Assembly (NCBI GenBank): GCA_903632075.3 | Contig: CAHIKZ030001813.1 | Span: forward strand, 3,879,501-3,943,500 | From: Acanthosepion pharaonis | Lineage: Eukaryota > Mollusca > Cephalopoda > Sepiida > Sepiidae | Length of the DNA: 64,000 nucleotides | Direction of reading: 5' to 3' | In this document: positions 22,691 through 33,973 of the stretch, piece by piece | How the letters are laid out: each line of letters starts with the position of its first letter | Numbering within the stretch: the stretch's first letter is position 1 | The notes under the pieces: generated by a model | What the model was told of the DNA's origin: nothing | The model's input: only the letters and a program-made list of their open reading frames with translations | Databases searched by the model: none | Program-made: the position numbers and the translations under genes

Positions 22691-22789
22691 AGATATCGAT
22701 ATTTTTTTATCATTAGATATATGCAAATTTTGCCATGAATCAAATAAATGTTATAACCTCAAAAAAAGAAAAAAACAAGTTATGGAAAC

Positions 22790-23690
22790 TTACTTAGTGT
22801 TGTGATGATGACATTTGAAATTGCCAAAAAGTTGAAAAGAGATCAAGAAAAATCAAAGAAAGAAATTGAAAACATTGGCAAGGTGTGAACAAGAAAAAAA
22901 ATATGGTTTTAAGAATGTTCCAAAAAGAGAGTTAAGAAAAATTAAAATGGTAGCAAGCAAGAAAAATGGGTCAACCAGTAAGAAAATATTTGAAGAAAGT
23001 GTGTTGTAAATATAAATAGAGAAAAAAGATGCAGAACATTGGCTAAAAAATATGAAAACAACCAAACTACAACCTTTAAGTAAAGATTACAAAAAGAAAT
23101 GTGTAAATTGGGTGAAGAAATACATGAAAACTGATTTCTCAACAGTAATATTTAGTGATCACCATAGAGCTACACTGAATGAACATGATGGTTGGGTGGG
23201 CTCAATGTTTTCAGCTCATATTGAAGACTGTAAAAGGTCCTTTCAAAGTTGATGGTAATGCAGAGAATTACTGTAAGTTTTTGAACAAAGTGTTTTTTCA
23301 GTGGTATTGGTCACAACTAAGAAGCTTTAAGCTACAGTGTATATGCATGCAAGATAATATTTTGTCACATTCTGAAAAGCTAACTATTGCCCATCTTACC
23401 AAAAAAAGCTTTAAAGACACCAAATTAATGGAATGATCTCCAGCCTTCCCAAAGATTAATTCAATAGAAACTTGTGGTTAATCATTAATTGAATGAAAAA
23501 ACAGTATTCAAGCAAAGAGAATGGAAAACAATATTCAAGCAAAGAATGTCTCTGGGAAGCAATAAATTGTTGTAAGTAATGTTAAAGGTGAAACAGAAGA
23601 AATGTTAATAAAATTAATAGATGAAAAACTGATGAATGTTATAGAATATCAGGAAGTCTATATTTATACATAAAATAATAACAACTGAAT
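22790..23690 (+). pseudogene. Tc1-like transposase fossil
   Basis: Frame pieces: KTTKLQPLSKDYKKKCVNWV, TDFSTVIFSDHHRATL, NEHDGW, KGPFKVDGNAENYCKFLNKV, FFQWYWSQLRSFKLQCICMQ, DNILSHSEKL, TKKSFKDTKLME and NSIETCG. This is the order of a Tc1-type DDE transposase: first catalytic D in FSD, second in MQDN, and the E of NPIE-type in NSIE. The HTH part before 23040 is heavily decayed. Stops and at least one shift inactivate it. Clear TIRs were not found; a mariner-type terminal motif (GGTTTGTCTGAAAAGTAATG) lies beyond its right end near 23741. Confidence 0.82.
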
Positions 23691-23792
23691 AATTTATTTG
23701 AGTATATGTATGATTGAAATAAATGTTTCTTTGACTTACAAGGTTTGTCTGAAAAGTAATGGAACTGGTGTCACAAACAATTTATTTCAATT

Positions 23793-23795
<3 letters not shown>

Positions 23796-23855
<60 letters not shown>
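23796..23855. repeat. (TA)n microsatellite
   Basis: About 29 TA units. Confidence 0.95.
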
Positions 23856-23858
<3 letters not shown>

Positions 23859-23869
23859 TTACTGTATTT

Positions 23870-25245
23870 ACTCTGTTCAAGTCTAGGGTTAACCATTATT
23901 TGCTTTAATTTCAGATGAAAATAAAATAAAGACAAAATTTGTCCAACATTTGGATATTTTTTATTAAGTTGGTCCTTGATATAAGCTTTCAGCTTACATG
24001 AGCCATCTTCAGGGTGGTCATACAGACATTTTAACAAAGATATTCACTATTGAAGATAATATTTTTTTATGTTGACATAAAAGATTGCTATGTGATGATA
24101 ATGGTCACAGAATAGCTGATGCAGGTCATAAGTTCAAGATGCAATTCTATGATGTCATACCATGCAGGAGGCCAAAATATTAGCAACAGGACCATACATC
24201 TAGATGCAATGTAATATGTTGTGACTAGTTTGAAATGTAATTTTGTTGAGTGTGGGTTGCTTCGTTTTAATGTAGATGGCCTCCAATATCTGAAGGTTCT
24301 TTTTACTGTGTGTATGCATGAGTATTATTGTGTTATCAAATAATATCTGTCTAATATTTTGTTCATGGCTATGTTTTTCTGTGTTGTTTAATAGAACTAA
24401 GATCAGAAAGGTGACAGGTAAGTCTACAGGAGAGTGTGGTTGTAGACCAATATATGTAGTAGGTTTATTATTAGTATCAGAGATACAATCTCTGAACGGG
24501 CATGTAAACTGATTCACTATATTGTTTTTTGTAGAGGTGTGTTTGTACAGTTATTAGAGACTATGAGGTCAATTGTTTTAAATTTTTTATAATATATGAT
24601 GAGCTTAACTTGTTTATTATTATTAATGGGTTTAACATTTCTACCTATAATGTTTTTGAGTGTTGTTTCATCTTATTTGTAATTATTATACATTTGGTTA
24701 CAATAGTATAAGTTAATAATCTTATGTTTATTTTGACATATACTATTATTATTAATATTATCAATTTTGTTAGAGGTATTATTAAGTTTATTGAGATACA
24801 TTTTAATTTGTTGATCAGTGATGGAATTAGAAAATCCATTATTATTGAGTGTTTAATGTTATGTAATTCTTTATAGAATATGGTTTTGGAAGAAGATATC
24901 ATTTGTGTGCATTTGATTAAGTTTTTTATAACAGCTAACTTATATCGTTGGGGGCATTCACTGTTATAATTAAGAAGACACGAGTTAATGCTAGCGGTTT
25001 CCTATATAGAGAAGTAGTAAATTTATGTATGCTGTAATCAATAAATAAACCAAGGAATTGAATTTCATTATTAATATTAAGTTCTAATGTAAATTTGAAG
25101 ACAGAGTGACTTTCAAATTTGTTTTTAAGTAGTGTAATTTGATCAATATTTTTGGGTAAATGCCATCGATGTATCTAATAGATATAGGGGGTTTATTAGT
25201 GCCATTAAGTATTTTATTTTCTAAAAAAATTATTATTAGCATGTA
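23870..25245 (-). mobile_element. Penelope-like element, 5'-truncated
   Basis: Minus-strand order: an RT active-site remnant ISIRYIDGI (YxDD changed to YIDG), then ITLLKNKFESHSVFKFTLEL, IQFLGLFIDYSIHKFTTSLY, RKPLALTRV, a connecting region, and a C-terminal block CISDTNNKPTTYIGLQPHSP ... NIRQILFDNTIILMHTHSKK, NLQILEAIYIKTKQPTLNKI. FLxxxI/Y-RKP and the YIG...LEAIYIKTKxPxLN pattern fit the reverse transcriptase and GIY-YIG nuclease of Penelope-like elements. The nuclease's second Y-x-G motif and catalytic Arg region look damaged. The 3' flank (23925-24015) carries a hammerhead-like core, also typical of this class. Several stops and shifts make it a pseudogene. Confidence 0.8.
23987..24012 (-). 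ncRNA. Hammerhead-like core in Penelope-like 3' flank
   Basis: Minus strand CTGAAGA, extra T, GGCT-CATGTA-AGCT (4-bp stem II with one G-U), GAAAGC. All of CUGANGA and GAAA are kept. Penelope-like elements are known to carry hammerhead motifs in their terminal repeats, which supports the reading. Cleavage site and helix III not established. Confidence 0.55.
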
Positions 25246-25254
25246 CCACGTAAG

Positions 25255-25382
25255 TATCTTTTCATGACTCCCTAGGTAATATTTATACTCAAATAGATGA
25301 TATTGTGATGGGATCTCCTTTAGGCCCCCTTTTTTCTAATTATTATATGGCACATTTCGAAAATTTCATAAAATTCCATATA

Positions 25383-25385
<3 letters not shown>
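25255..25385 (+). mobile_element. Penelope-like RT fragment in opposite orientation
   Basis: Plus strand GNIYTQIDDIVMGSPLGPLF, then SNYYMAHFENFIKF. MGSPLGP is RT motif B, which should precede the YxDD motif on the same strand. Here the YxDD remnant (25161-25176) is on the minus strand, so the two parts of the domain are head to head. Confidence 0.75.
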
Positions 25386-25413
<28 letters not shown>

Positions 25414-25414
25414 C
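25383..25414. repeat. (TA)n microsatellite
   Basis: Short TA run followed by (GA)n. Confidence 0.9.
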
Positions 25415-25491
25415 ATAAAGAGAGAGAGACATATTAATGATTTAATATAATGTATTAGTAAACCCTCTCTTCACACATACACATGCACAAA

Positions 25492-25494
<3 letters not shown>

Positions 25495-25562
<68 letters not shown>

Positions 25563-25605
25563 CTGTGTTTGTGTGTGTGTGTGTAGAGAGAGAGAGGGAG
25601 AGATT
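25495..25605. repeat. (TA)n(TG)n(AG)n compound microsatellite
   Basis: TA to 25552, TG with interruptions to 25584, then AG. Confidence 0.95.
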
Positions 25606-26135
25606 TAATTTATTAGATATAATAGTAATTTGTTCTGGAAGCACTTTAACAAGCAGAACACAAAAACTGTGAATAAATATGGTCTGTAATCAAACAAAAT
25701 CATCAACTTTCAGTGCAAGAATTAGAATGTATCCAGCCACCCAGCCACCCAGCCATCCAGCCATCCAGCCATCTCTACTGCCCAATGTTCCTCCCTTGTA
25801 CAGAGAATTTTGGTAAATTACCTTGACTTTGTCAGTGATTCTCTACAATTCAGATTTATTTTTCTGCAATTTCAGTCATTTCCCAAAGGTAAAATTACCA
25901 TTGAAAGGAAGAGGGTTTCAGACCAGGGATGAGATTAATGAGAATGTTAATGATGACATAAAGAAGGTCTTTGTAGATTGTTTTGAAAAGTGGAAAGGAT
26001 AATAGGATAAGTGTGTTGAGATACCAAATGGAAAAATTTGAAAGGGACTAAACTATCATTGCTCAAGGTAGGAAACAATTTCATTAATATTAGATTACTG
26101 AATCATTTCTAGCCAGACAAAATATCAATTTATTT

Positions 26136-26175
<40 letters not shown>

Positions 26176-26330
26176 TTATAAGGGTAAACATTTTACCTAG
26201 AATGCTTTTAATGCAAATATCGCAACATATTCTTCTTCTAACCTTCTATATGTTTAAAATATTTATAGACACTCAACAAATGAGAAGTTTTGCTGCTCAT
26301 GAATGTCTGGTGACATCATGGATAGTCACC
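25606..26330. other. Non-coding stretch
   Basis: Contains a short CCAGCCAY tandem repeat (25735-25775) and a (TA)n tract (26141-26172); nothing else recognised. Confidence 0.4.
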
Positions 26331-26379
26331 TGTCATCCGCATCGTACAAGCACTGAGCTACAACTGTACCTTTACTCAA

Positions 26380-26545
26380 GCTCTCTAAGTAGGTTATGCA
26401 TTGTTTTGCTCTGTACATCTTGCCTTCAGTCTGTCCTGTGAGTATCAAATTTTCCATGCCCTCTTTCCTCATTATGTACCATAGATATTGTCTCTTCTTG
26501 ATGTTAAGTATAAGTGTTCTTTTTGTTTTTCCATTTTCTTTATCA
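26380..26545 (-). mobile_element. RTE-like LINE 3' fragment
   Basis: Close to 9165-9310 (GTAGGTTATGCATTGTTTT, GTCCTGTGAGTATCAAATTT, CCTCTTTCCTC). It encodes the MRKEGLENLILTG region on the minus strand. Confidence 0.75.
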
Positions 26546-27630
26546 AATGATCATAAAAAACATTTTAAAAAAAGGATTCTTGAAGAATTTCGTTTACTTC
26601 CTTCATATTTTCTGATTTGGGAATCCGAAAAATATAATGAGAATGAGGACTATGAAAAAATCTTTTTTGATAATTTTCTGATAGACTTAATTAGTCATTA
26701 TTTTTATAATTTTTCTTGAATTTTTGAGTTGCTATTAATAATTTATTAATTTTTCAATCAACTAAAATTGATGCAGTTATACACTAGTGTAGAATGGATG
26801 GGACCAGAAGGGTGATTACCCTGGCCCCTAAATTTTGGGGAGTATAAAAAATTAATTAGGTTGAGAAAATAAACAGATAATATTTAATAATATAAATTTT
26901 AAGCTTGAACTATTATTGTCTCATATTTCTCAGTTAATACAAATTTAAGGCTTATAAGTTCAATCTCTATTTCTAAGCATTTATCTCTTGAGTCATCTAT
27001 TTTTAGTATGAATAAATGATGCTTTTAAGTTTTATACTAAACAGTACTCTGTCCTAAACAAATGGATCATTGGATTCTGTAGTCATGTGTAATTGTAGAC
27101 TCTTTGTGGTATAAATTGTCATATAAATCCTTGCCTTAAGGAGAATGGTGGTGATCCTTGCCTTAAGGAAAATGGCAGCAATCCTTGCTTTAGAAAATAT
27201 ATGATACCATTTTGTTATATTATCATGTTTGATAATTTTTTTCACTTAAGCATTTAATGTTCTATTTATGAATTTCTAAGAAAATTCTACTACACGTATT
27301 CATTTCCAACTTGAATTGATTTGAAATTCCTTTGTTATTTTTATTTACACCATTTATCAACTGATCCATTTTTCAAATATTTTAATCACTACTGTATGTT
27401 GAATCTCTGTGAGATGGGAGAAGAGGAAAATTATAGCAGAAAAATAAGCAGGAACACTGAGGATGTTAATTAAAAATTAATCAATACACAGCATTTTAAA
27501 AATCACTATCAGTTTCAGATACATTCTGTATTTTATAGGCATTTAAAAACTTTACATTTTCACTCTTATTCAACATATAGATATTTTGTAATATCTGTGA
27601 GAATATTTTCAACAGTAGCAATATGAATAC
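26546..27630. other. Non-coding stretch
   Basis: Includes an imperfect direct repeat at 27126-27195 (GATCCTTGCCTTAAGGA); no gene. Confidence 0.4.

Positions 27631-27632
<2 letters not shown>

Positions 27633-27700
<68 letters not shown>
27633..27700. repeat. (TA)n microsatellite
   Basis: About 34 TA units. Confidence 0.95.
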
Positions 27701-27703
<3 letters not shown>

Positions 27704-27704
27704 A

Positions 27705-27775
27705 CAAAATATCCAAAAATTACCTCATGGGGGTATAGTCTATTTCAGACCAGCACAACTATATACCAGTCCTAA
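27705..27775 (-). repeat. Left copy of an inverted repeat block
   Basis: Minus strand GTTGTGCTGGTCTGAAATAG, ACTATACCCCCATGAGG and a TTTTTGGATATTTTGTTGT end. It is the inverse of 28641-28692. Confidence 0.75.
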
Positions 27776-27829
27776 ATATATGTATACATATGTAGGTATG
27801 TGTTTAAGTGGATATGTATGTGTGTTGTA

Positions 27830-28290
27830 TGGGCACATGGCCCGGGTTCGAATCTCACCGTGGTCGATTTGTCAGGAAGGAGACTTCCTGATATTATTGG
27901 TCTGGAGTGGGGATGATCTCAGTGTGCAGCACCTTTGGAAAGTGCCTGAAAAGCATACCACAGGTTGACCCAAGCCTTGTGAGTGAAATTGGGTCGATGG
28001 AACTCTTGGGGCCATTGATAGCTGTGCTAGCACGAAGTTGCAAGTCATCATGATCAAGGGTTTGAGTGTGCTGGTGTTGTTCAGATTTTTGATAATTCTA
28101 GACAATAAGCTCTCTCCTAGAAACTGTAACTAAGGTCTGCTCAACATAGTTGCAGTATAAACCACAGTCAGGCTCTGTGGGTGTTAAGCAAACACAAATG
28201 TGCCTGAGTGAGCGTCTGCAACAGGGATTGGCTAGCCGTCCTAGTTAGACAGGTATCCTCGAGTATGAATGGCCAGCTATTATTATTATG
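27830..28290 (+). repeat. GC-richer unknown interspersed repeat
   Basis: Starts with a box-B-like GGGTTCGAATCTC, then CTTCCTGATATTATTGGTCT, GGGGATGATCTCAGTGTGC and, after 28120, AACTAAGGTCTGCTC, GCCTGAGTGAGCGTCTGC and GGCCAGCTATTATTATTATG. Base composition differs sharply from the surroundings. No protein frame makes sense, and I do not recognise the family. Confidence 0.45.
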
Positions 28291-28622
28291 TGTGTTGTAT
28301 GACATGATTTATTCTATTAGGTGTTTTGGTATTACTTACAGATTTTGGTAATCTATTATTTAAATGATTTATTCTAAATTTAAATTGTTTTGTCTTTCAA
28401 TCCCCCACCACTTAATAATATAATTCCCTAGCATGAATCTAAATTCATTTACATACAACTAATGGCTTTGGCCATAAATAAACTCCCACTCTGGCCCATT
28501 TCCATGTCACCAAACCAGGCTTCTTATCAACTGAGGCATCCTCTCAAGTAGCCCTGTCCATTCTCACCGACTGCTATCTAAACTATATTCAAAATCTCTA
28601 TTCCGAGATAGTCAGTCTAGGG

Positions 28623-28692
28623 CTGAGGAAGCCTGGCATACAGTTGTGCTGGTCTGAAATAGTCTATACCCACATGAAGCAATTTAAAATTT
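28623..28692 (+). repeat. Right copy of inverted block with hammerhead-like core
   Basis: CTGAGGA, extra A, GCCTGG...GCTGGTCT (imperfect stem II), GAAATAGTC, then TATACCCACATGAAG and a TTTTTTGCTGT end. It matches CUGANGA with N7 = G and GAAA. The copy at 27705-27775 keeps the GAAA side but not the CTGANGA side. Confidence 0.5.
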
Positions 28693-28812
28693 TTTGCTGT
28701 GTAATATATATACTCTGTTATAATAAATACATTGAGCTCTCTTTGTGGATCAGTTTTAATATTTGATATTACTAGGACCCACCTGGATTATATAACAACA
28801 GATTTATTACCT
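28693..28812 (+). repeat. Dispersed repeat ATTGAGCTC...ACCCACCTGG
   Basis: AATAAATACATTGAGCTCTC, GATCAGTTTTAATATTTGAT, ACTAGGACCCACCTGGATTA and TTATTACC. Related copies at 44470-44596 and 38505-38620. Confidence 0.7.
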
Positions 28813-28831
28813 GTATTATATTTAAAAAAAA

Positions 28832-31725
28832 TTTTTTTTTAAGCATTCAACCCCAAGCAAAGCAGGAAGCCACTAGCAAGCAAGGGGTTACAGAGCTGGA
28901 GCGAGAACAAAGAGGAGTGATAGAGGAAAGGATGAAGAGAAGGTCAGGGGATAGATCAGGGCATCTGGAGACGTCGATTGACGTTACATTTGAATAGTTG
29001 GAGATTATAGCTATCAGGGAAACAAGAAATAGGGAGGTAATTCCACAGGCAAGAAGTGCAAGACATGAAGCTATTGGAGTAGAAGAGACAGCAATAGAAA
29101 CAGTTTTGACAGTGAAAGGGTGAGAGCGAGATGCCAGCTTAGTTGAACGCTTAAATTCATGAAGTCTGGGAACCAGTGAAAGCAGCTCATCGGAGCAGTT
29201 ACTGTGAAAGTATTTGTAAAAAAGACAGAGGGAGGCAACAGCACGTCTGTGAAAGAGTGACTGCAGACGAGATGCCAGATCAGGGCCAATTACATTGCAT
29301 ATCTGTATTTGGATTTTATCAAGGACCTTGAGACAATTAGAAGGGGCTCCAGACCATATATGGCAGCAATACTCCACGAAAGGGCGAATGGTTGATTTGT
29401 AGATTTGGATCGACTCCGGCGAGAAAAATTTCCTGGCGTAGCACAGGCAGCCAACTCCCCTAGTGGTGGATGAAGCTATTGACTCAATGTATTTGTTCCA
29501 TCTCAGGTCAGCGGACAATGTGAGACCGAGCAGTCGCAAAGAGGTGCTCTTGTGGAGTTGAGCATCAGACATTCTAATGGGAGGCAGGGACGGTTCTCTC
29601 TGGTGAATAATAGAGAGCAGTTTTGTTTTTGAGGCATTAAAGTTAACCAGTCAAATCCTGCCCCAGTACACAACTGATTGGAGGTCCTTTTCAAGACAAA
29701 CGGCCAGGTTAATTTTGTCGGCAACACTAGATTTGTTTTTGAAGCAGGAGTAAATATTAGTGTCGTCCGCATAGATGCCTACTTGGGAACCTATGACATC
29801 AGGAAGATCATTAATGAAGATAAGGAACAGAGTAGGGCCTAGGATAGAGACTTGGGGAACACCTGCGTTCGTCGGATAGGAGCTGGAGGAGAATCTATTG
29901 AGAACGACCTTCAATGTACGGTTTGACAGGAATGATTGTATTAAGTCAAATAATTGACCTGTAATTCCATAACCCTGAAGCTTGCAAAGAAGGCCGGCAT
30001 GTCAAACCCTATCAAATGGAGATATCAAGAACCACGGCATGAGCTTTTCCGTTATCATGAAGTGCTTGGTAAACAATTTCAATTTTGGCCGTAAGCACAT
30101 CAGCTGTAGAACGGGCAAAGCGGAAACCATATTGCTTGTCAGAGAGCAGATTATGGGATGTAAGGTGCATAACCACTCCGACGTTGATTAAAGCTTCAAA
30201 GACTTTACCGAAGAGGGGTAGGAGACTGATAGGGTGGTGATTAGAAGCGTGAGAAGGGTCTCTAGAGTTCTTACAAACAGGAACAACGGATGAGGACTTC
30301 CAACAGGGTGGAAAACAAGATTCATTGAGGCACTAGTTATATAATTTGGAGAGGGAAGGGGACAGTTCAGGCGCACATTTCTTCAGGACAATGGCTGATA
30401 TCCCATCTCCACCATTAGCCTTGTGGGGGTCTAATTTAGAGATGATGCCCAGAACCAATGACGGGATAATGTGCAAGTCATTCAATTGAGCCTCAGTTTG
30501 AAGGGGGAAATCGGGTGTGGGTACACCGGAAGAGTCGAGCGTTGAATTGAATGAGAATTTCCAAGCAAAGCATTCAGCCTTGTCAGCAGAAGAGGTCAGA
30601 ACTTCGAACTGGTTGAACAAAGAAGTATATAGAGGGTTTGCTATTGTTAAGTACGCACTTGCAGAGATGCCAATAATCCTTGGAGCCAAATTTGCGAGAT
30701 GCAATACGTTCTTTCATTCGAGCAGCAAATAGTGACTTTGCTTCATTGAGGACATCCTTACACTCGTTATGGGCAGGGACAAAGAGACGTCTATTGCAAT
30801 CAGACATGTTGTTACGATAAAGGTGGAAAAGTGATTCCTATGGACAATGGCAGTTGAGCAAACAGCAGAGAACCAGGGGGTGGAGCATGATTTGATCTTA
30901 TATTTCCTTGATGGGATGAATTAATGATTGATTCCAGCTTTAACCCAGGAGGAGACCTCAGAAGCATATTCTTGAATGGGGAGCATGAAGATAGCGTTCT
31001 CGGGGACATTGCAAATGAAATCCCGGTGTGCTCATTGATAACAGAATGATGTTCTAGTGGTAGGAGGTTCATTGCAGGGGATGGAGTTGAAGGATATATT
31101 GACTGACACTATAGCATGATTGGAGTTGCCAAGAGGGCAGAGCTATGTGGTGCTACAGGACTCGGGGATGGAGGTAAAACATAGATCAAGAAGAGAAGCC
31201 TTACCATCCAGATTGTAAGGAAAACGTGTGGGGAAGTCAACTATTTGCGTAAGGGATTGAGAAATTGAAAACTTAAGGGTTTGTATGTCTGCAAGGTCAG
31301 TAGTAGCATTATCAAGCCACTTGGTATGATGGGCGTTAAAATTGCCAAAGACGAATATGCGAGCAAACGAATGGAGAGAGAGAGCCTTGTCAATGCTGTC
31401 AGAAATGCATTCAAGTACACCACAGTCTTGGGAGGATGGAGAGCGATAAAGGAAGAAGAGGTAGCTTACAGCATTGAGAAGAGATAGCCAGAGACATGTA
31501 TGAATGGTCTGCAGATTCAAGAGACAGCTATTTTGCTAGCAGGAGATGGTCCTTGATGTAAACACAAAGGCCATGCATATGGGTTTGAGAGTCCTTTCTA
31601 AGAAGTGGAAGGTAGTTGGGGATCGAGAGGTCAGAGGAAGAGATAGACAAGTCAAAGTTGGTCTCACAGATTCAACACTGCAGAAGTTGGTTCTAATGCC
31701 ACGGATGTTAGAAAATGAAATAGCT
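28832..31725 (-). mobile_element. Nearly full-length APE-type (Jockey-like) LINE
   Basis: The largest coding element in the window, reverse transcribed and inserted by target-primed reverse transcription in life. Minus-strand order: APE endonuclease start SNIRGIRTNF (about 31710), FVFGNFNAHHTKWLDNA (about 31340; the family has GDFNAHH, so the first D is now N), SLLDLCFTS, then RT: LDPHKANGGDGISAIVLKKC (about 30430), GVPQVSILGPTLFLIFINDL (motif B, second G of GVPQGS lost), VGIYADDTNIYS (catalytic DD, about 29770), RLLGLTLSADLRWNKYIESI, VEYCCHIWSGAP, LCLFYKYFHSNCSDELLSLV and the C-terminus to 28847. A poly-A-like end sits at 28832-28840. About 2.9 kb, lacking ORF1. Frameshifts (at least six) make it inactive. 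Four shorter relatives occur at 4505, 17880, 48110 and 56465. Confidence 0.88.
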
Positions 31726-31779
31726 TTTATATCTAAGTGTAAAAATAAACTCTTTTACGTCTAAGTATAAAAAATAAAC

Positions 31780-31835
31780 ACTAATGAGCCAAAGTATTAT
31801 GACCGTATGCCCAATAAAGTGTTAGTTGCCTATAA
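31780..31835 (+). repeat. Possible Tc1/mariner terminal repeat scrap
   Basis: CTAATGAGCCAAAGTATTAT and GACCGTATGCCCAAT resemble a widespread Tc1/mariner terminal repeat (TGAGCCAAAACATTATGACC, from memory). No partner end was found. Confidence 0.35.
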
Positions 31836-33180
31836 GCCTGTAAATAATCTCTTATCTACAAAACATCTAAAGGTTTCCTTTGGGATTTGGTATTTACATT
31901 AACTGATGCAAGTTATATCATGCTAGTTATGCAGAGTGAAAATATAAAAATTTTATAATATATTACTTTTAAAAGATTTATAATAATGTTTTTAAAAAGT
32001 TATAATTCTAATATAGATTTTTAAATTTCATAAAGACTTTGCAAAAAGATTTTCAACAAATTTTACAAAAAAATGTTTAAAACATTTTCTAAATCTAAAT
32101 ATTTTAAAATATATTAAAGTTTATCAAATTATAATTTTCCTAAAAAACTTTAAAAAATTGTTTTTGTAATCATTATTCACTACCAGTAAGTATCTTGCCA
32201 TAAGGAAGACAAGTCTTTGTAAATTAAATATATAAAAACTTGTCTGAGGGTAAGATTATCATTGATAGTTAAAAATAAGCTTATTATCAGAATTCCAAAT
32301 AACAAAAATTAGATCCAGGAGAATCTTCAACAACTCAAACTAAAAGAAGTCTACCATGCAAAATATGTTCTCTGTGTTTAGTGGGATTTGAATAAAATTT
32401 TTTTGTTATGAATTTTTGGAACTTAGAAAAACTATTACTGAATAGTGTTACAGTGAGCAATTGGCTCAATTGAATGTCATATTGGAAGAGAAAAGAGAAT
32501 ATATTTCTAGACAAAGAATTCAATTCTGATGCATGATAATGCCCATCTTTCAAATGTGACATGACAAATGATCATAGAGTTTGGATAGGAAATTCTTCCA
32601 CATATGGCATATTCTTCAAACCTGTAACTTTCAAACCCACAAAATTTTCTCTCCATGCAACATATCCCTTCTGGTTAACAATTCCAAAAAGTACAAGAAT
32701 AATATTCAAAACATTCATTGAAGAATTCATCACACATGGAATTTTTTTTTTTTTTGTTTTTGATGGAATAAACCATTTAGCTGAAAGGTGATTGGAAGAT
32801 GATAAAAAAGTCAGGGATAAAATTATTTATGATTGAATAACAATGCTATGAATTTATATGAATATAAGATTTTGTCAAAAACATGCTGAAGGCTTAACCT
32901 AATGAAGAAAAAAAAAAACTAATTCTAATCTTTTTAAAATAAATTCCAAGTTTGCTTATTTTATTTCTCAAAGGGCTCTTTTTTGTTTTAACCAAATGAC
33001 AGACTCTGTGTGAAGTCTACATTAAGGTCAGTTTAGAAAATACAACATGCTGTAATAATAATATTTTTTGTAAGTGACAAGTGATAACATTCCTATTGAT
33101 TATCATAGATTCACATTCCTATCTTTGTTGTTGTTCTCATATCTATATCTATATATAAGGAATTAATGGATATTATTTTT
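31836..33180. other. Non-coding stretch
   Basis: Very AT-rich; nothing recognised. Confidence 0.35.
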
Positions 33181-33185
33181 AATCT

Positions 33186-33573
33186 GACATTATTTCTTAT
33201 TACTCTAAACATTATATTTTAGTGGATGCATTTTGCTTTTTTAACAATGCAAATTACATTTACTGGTCAGCACATTTGAGAAATTTAGTAAAGAAAATGG
33301 TTTCTCTGGTAAAATTCAAACCTGCATCACCATTTGTATGGGAAACCACCATCTGATCTGACATGTTTTAGATGGCTCAGTCATATGTCAGATCAGGTAT
33401 TGGTTTTCTCTACAAAAGGCAATGTAGGTTCAAATCTTGCTGGAGGGCACATTTCGTAAACTCTCTCAAATGCACAGACCATTAGATGTAATTTACACTG
33501 TTTAAAAAAAAATCAAGCATCTACTTAATCATGTATAGCAACTAAAATATAATATTTAGAGTAATAAGAAATA
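33186..33573. repeat. Fold-back element, about 185-bp arms
   Basis: Outer ends TTTCTTATTACTCTAAACAT (33191) and its complement at 33539-33573. Pairing continues inward through CACATTTGAGA...GGTTTCTCTGG, a tRNA-box-like AATTCAAACCTGCAT, and CTGATCTGACATG near the centre (33350-33395). Both halves carry a box-B-like GGTTCAAAT/ATTCAAACC, so the element looks like two head-to-head SINE halves inside TIRs. Confidence 0.8.
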
Positions 33574-33584
33574 TATATACTCTA

Positions 33585-33973
33585 CAGTTCAAAAATTTGA
33601 GGCCACCCCTGCAGTTTTTTGAATTGGCCCAAAAAGTAGTTGCATTGTACTTTAACTAACATAAAATTATTATACATAGTTAAAAAAGAAGTGAGACATG
33701 GTCTTTTATCAGAAATTTTATTATGACAAAAAATAAGCATTTTATGATTAAATTTTTCTCTTGTCATTTATATCTTCCTTTAGCCTTGATTATTGCAGCA
33801 CAAAATTTTGGCATTCATTGCAAAAGTTTCTCAAAGTATAAGTTTGATAATTGATTCCATTATTTTTCAATGACCCTAAGAACTCTTTTTCATTTTTTTT
33901 GATGGAAAGGTTTCATTCTTCTGTCAAGTTCATCCCATACTAATTCTGGGGGTGGCTTCAAACTTTTGAACTG
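33585..33973 (-). mobile_element. Tc1-like deletion derivative with TIRs
   Basis: 24-bp imperfect TIRs start CAGTTCAAAAATTTGAGGCC (33585) and, from the right end on the complement, CAGTTCAAAAGTTTGAAGCC (33973). A TA target base pair precedes the left end; the right one reads TG. Between them only the transposase C-terminus survives on the minus strand: PELVWDELDRRMKPF, EKLLQ, MPKFCAAIIKAKGRY. In full Tc1 elements this follows NPIE, so the catalytic core was lost by internal deletion. Confidence 0.85.

Noticed and set aside
25735..25775. CRISPR-like CCAGCCAT repeats
   Set aside because: Units of 8 bases without spacers: a simple tandem repeat in a eukaryotic genome.
30188..31764. Several plus-strand ORFs of 60-75 codons
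   Set aside because: Antisense shadows of the minus-strand LINE at 28832-31725.
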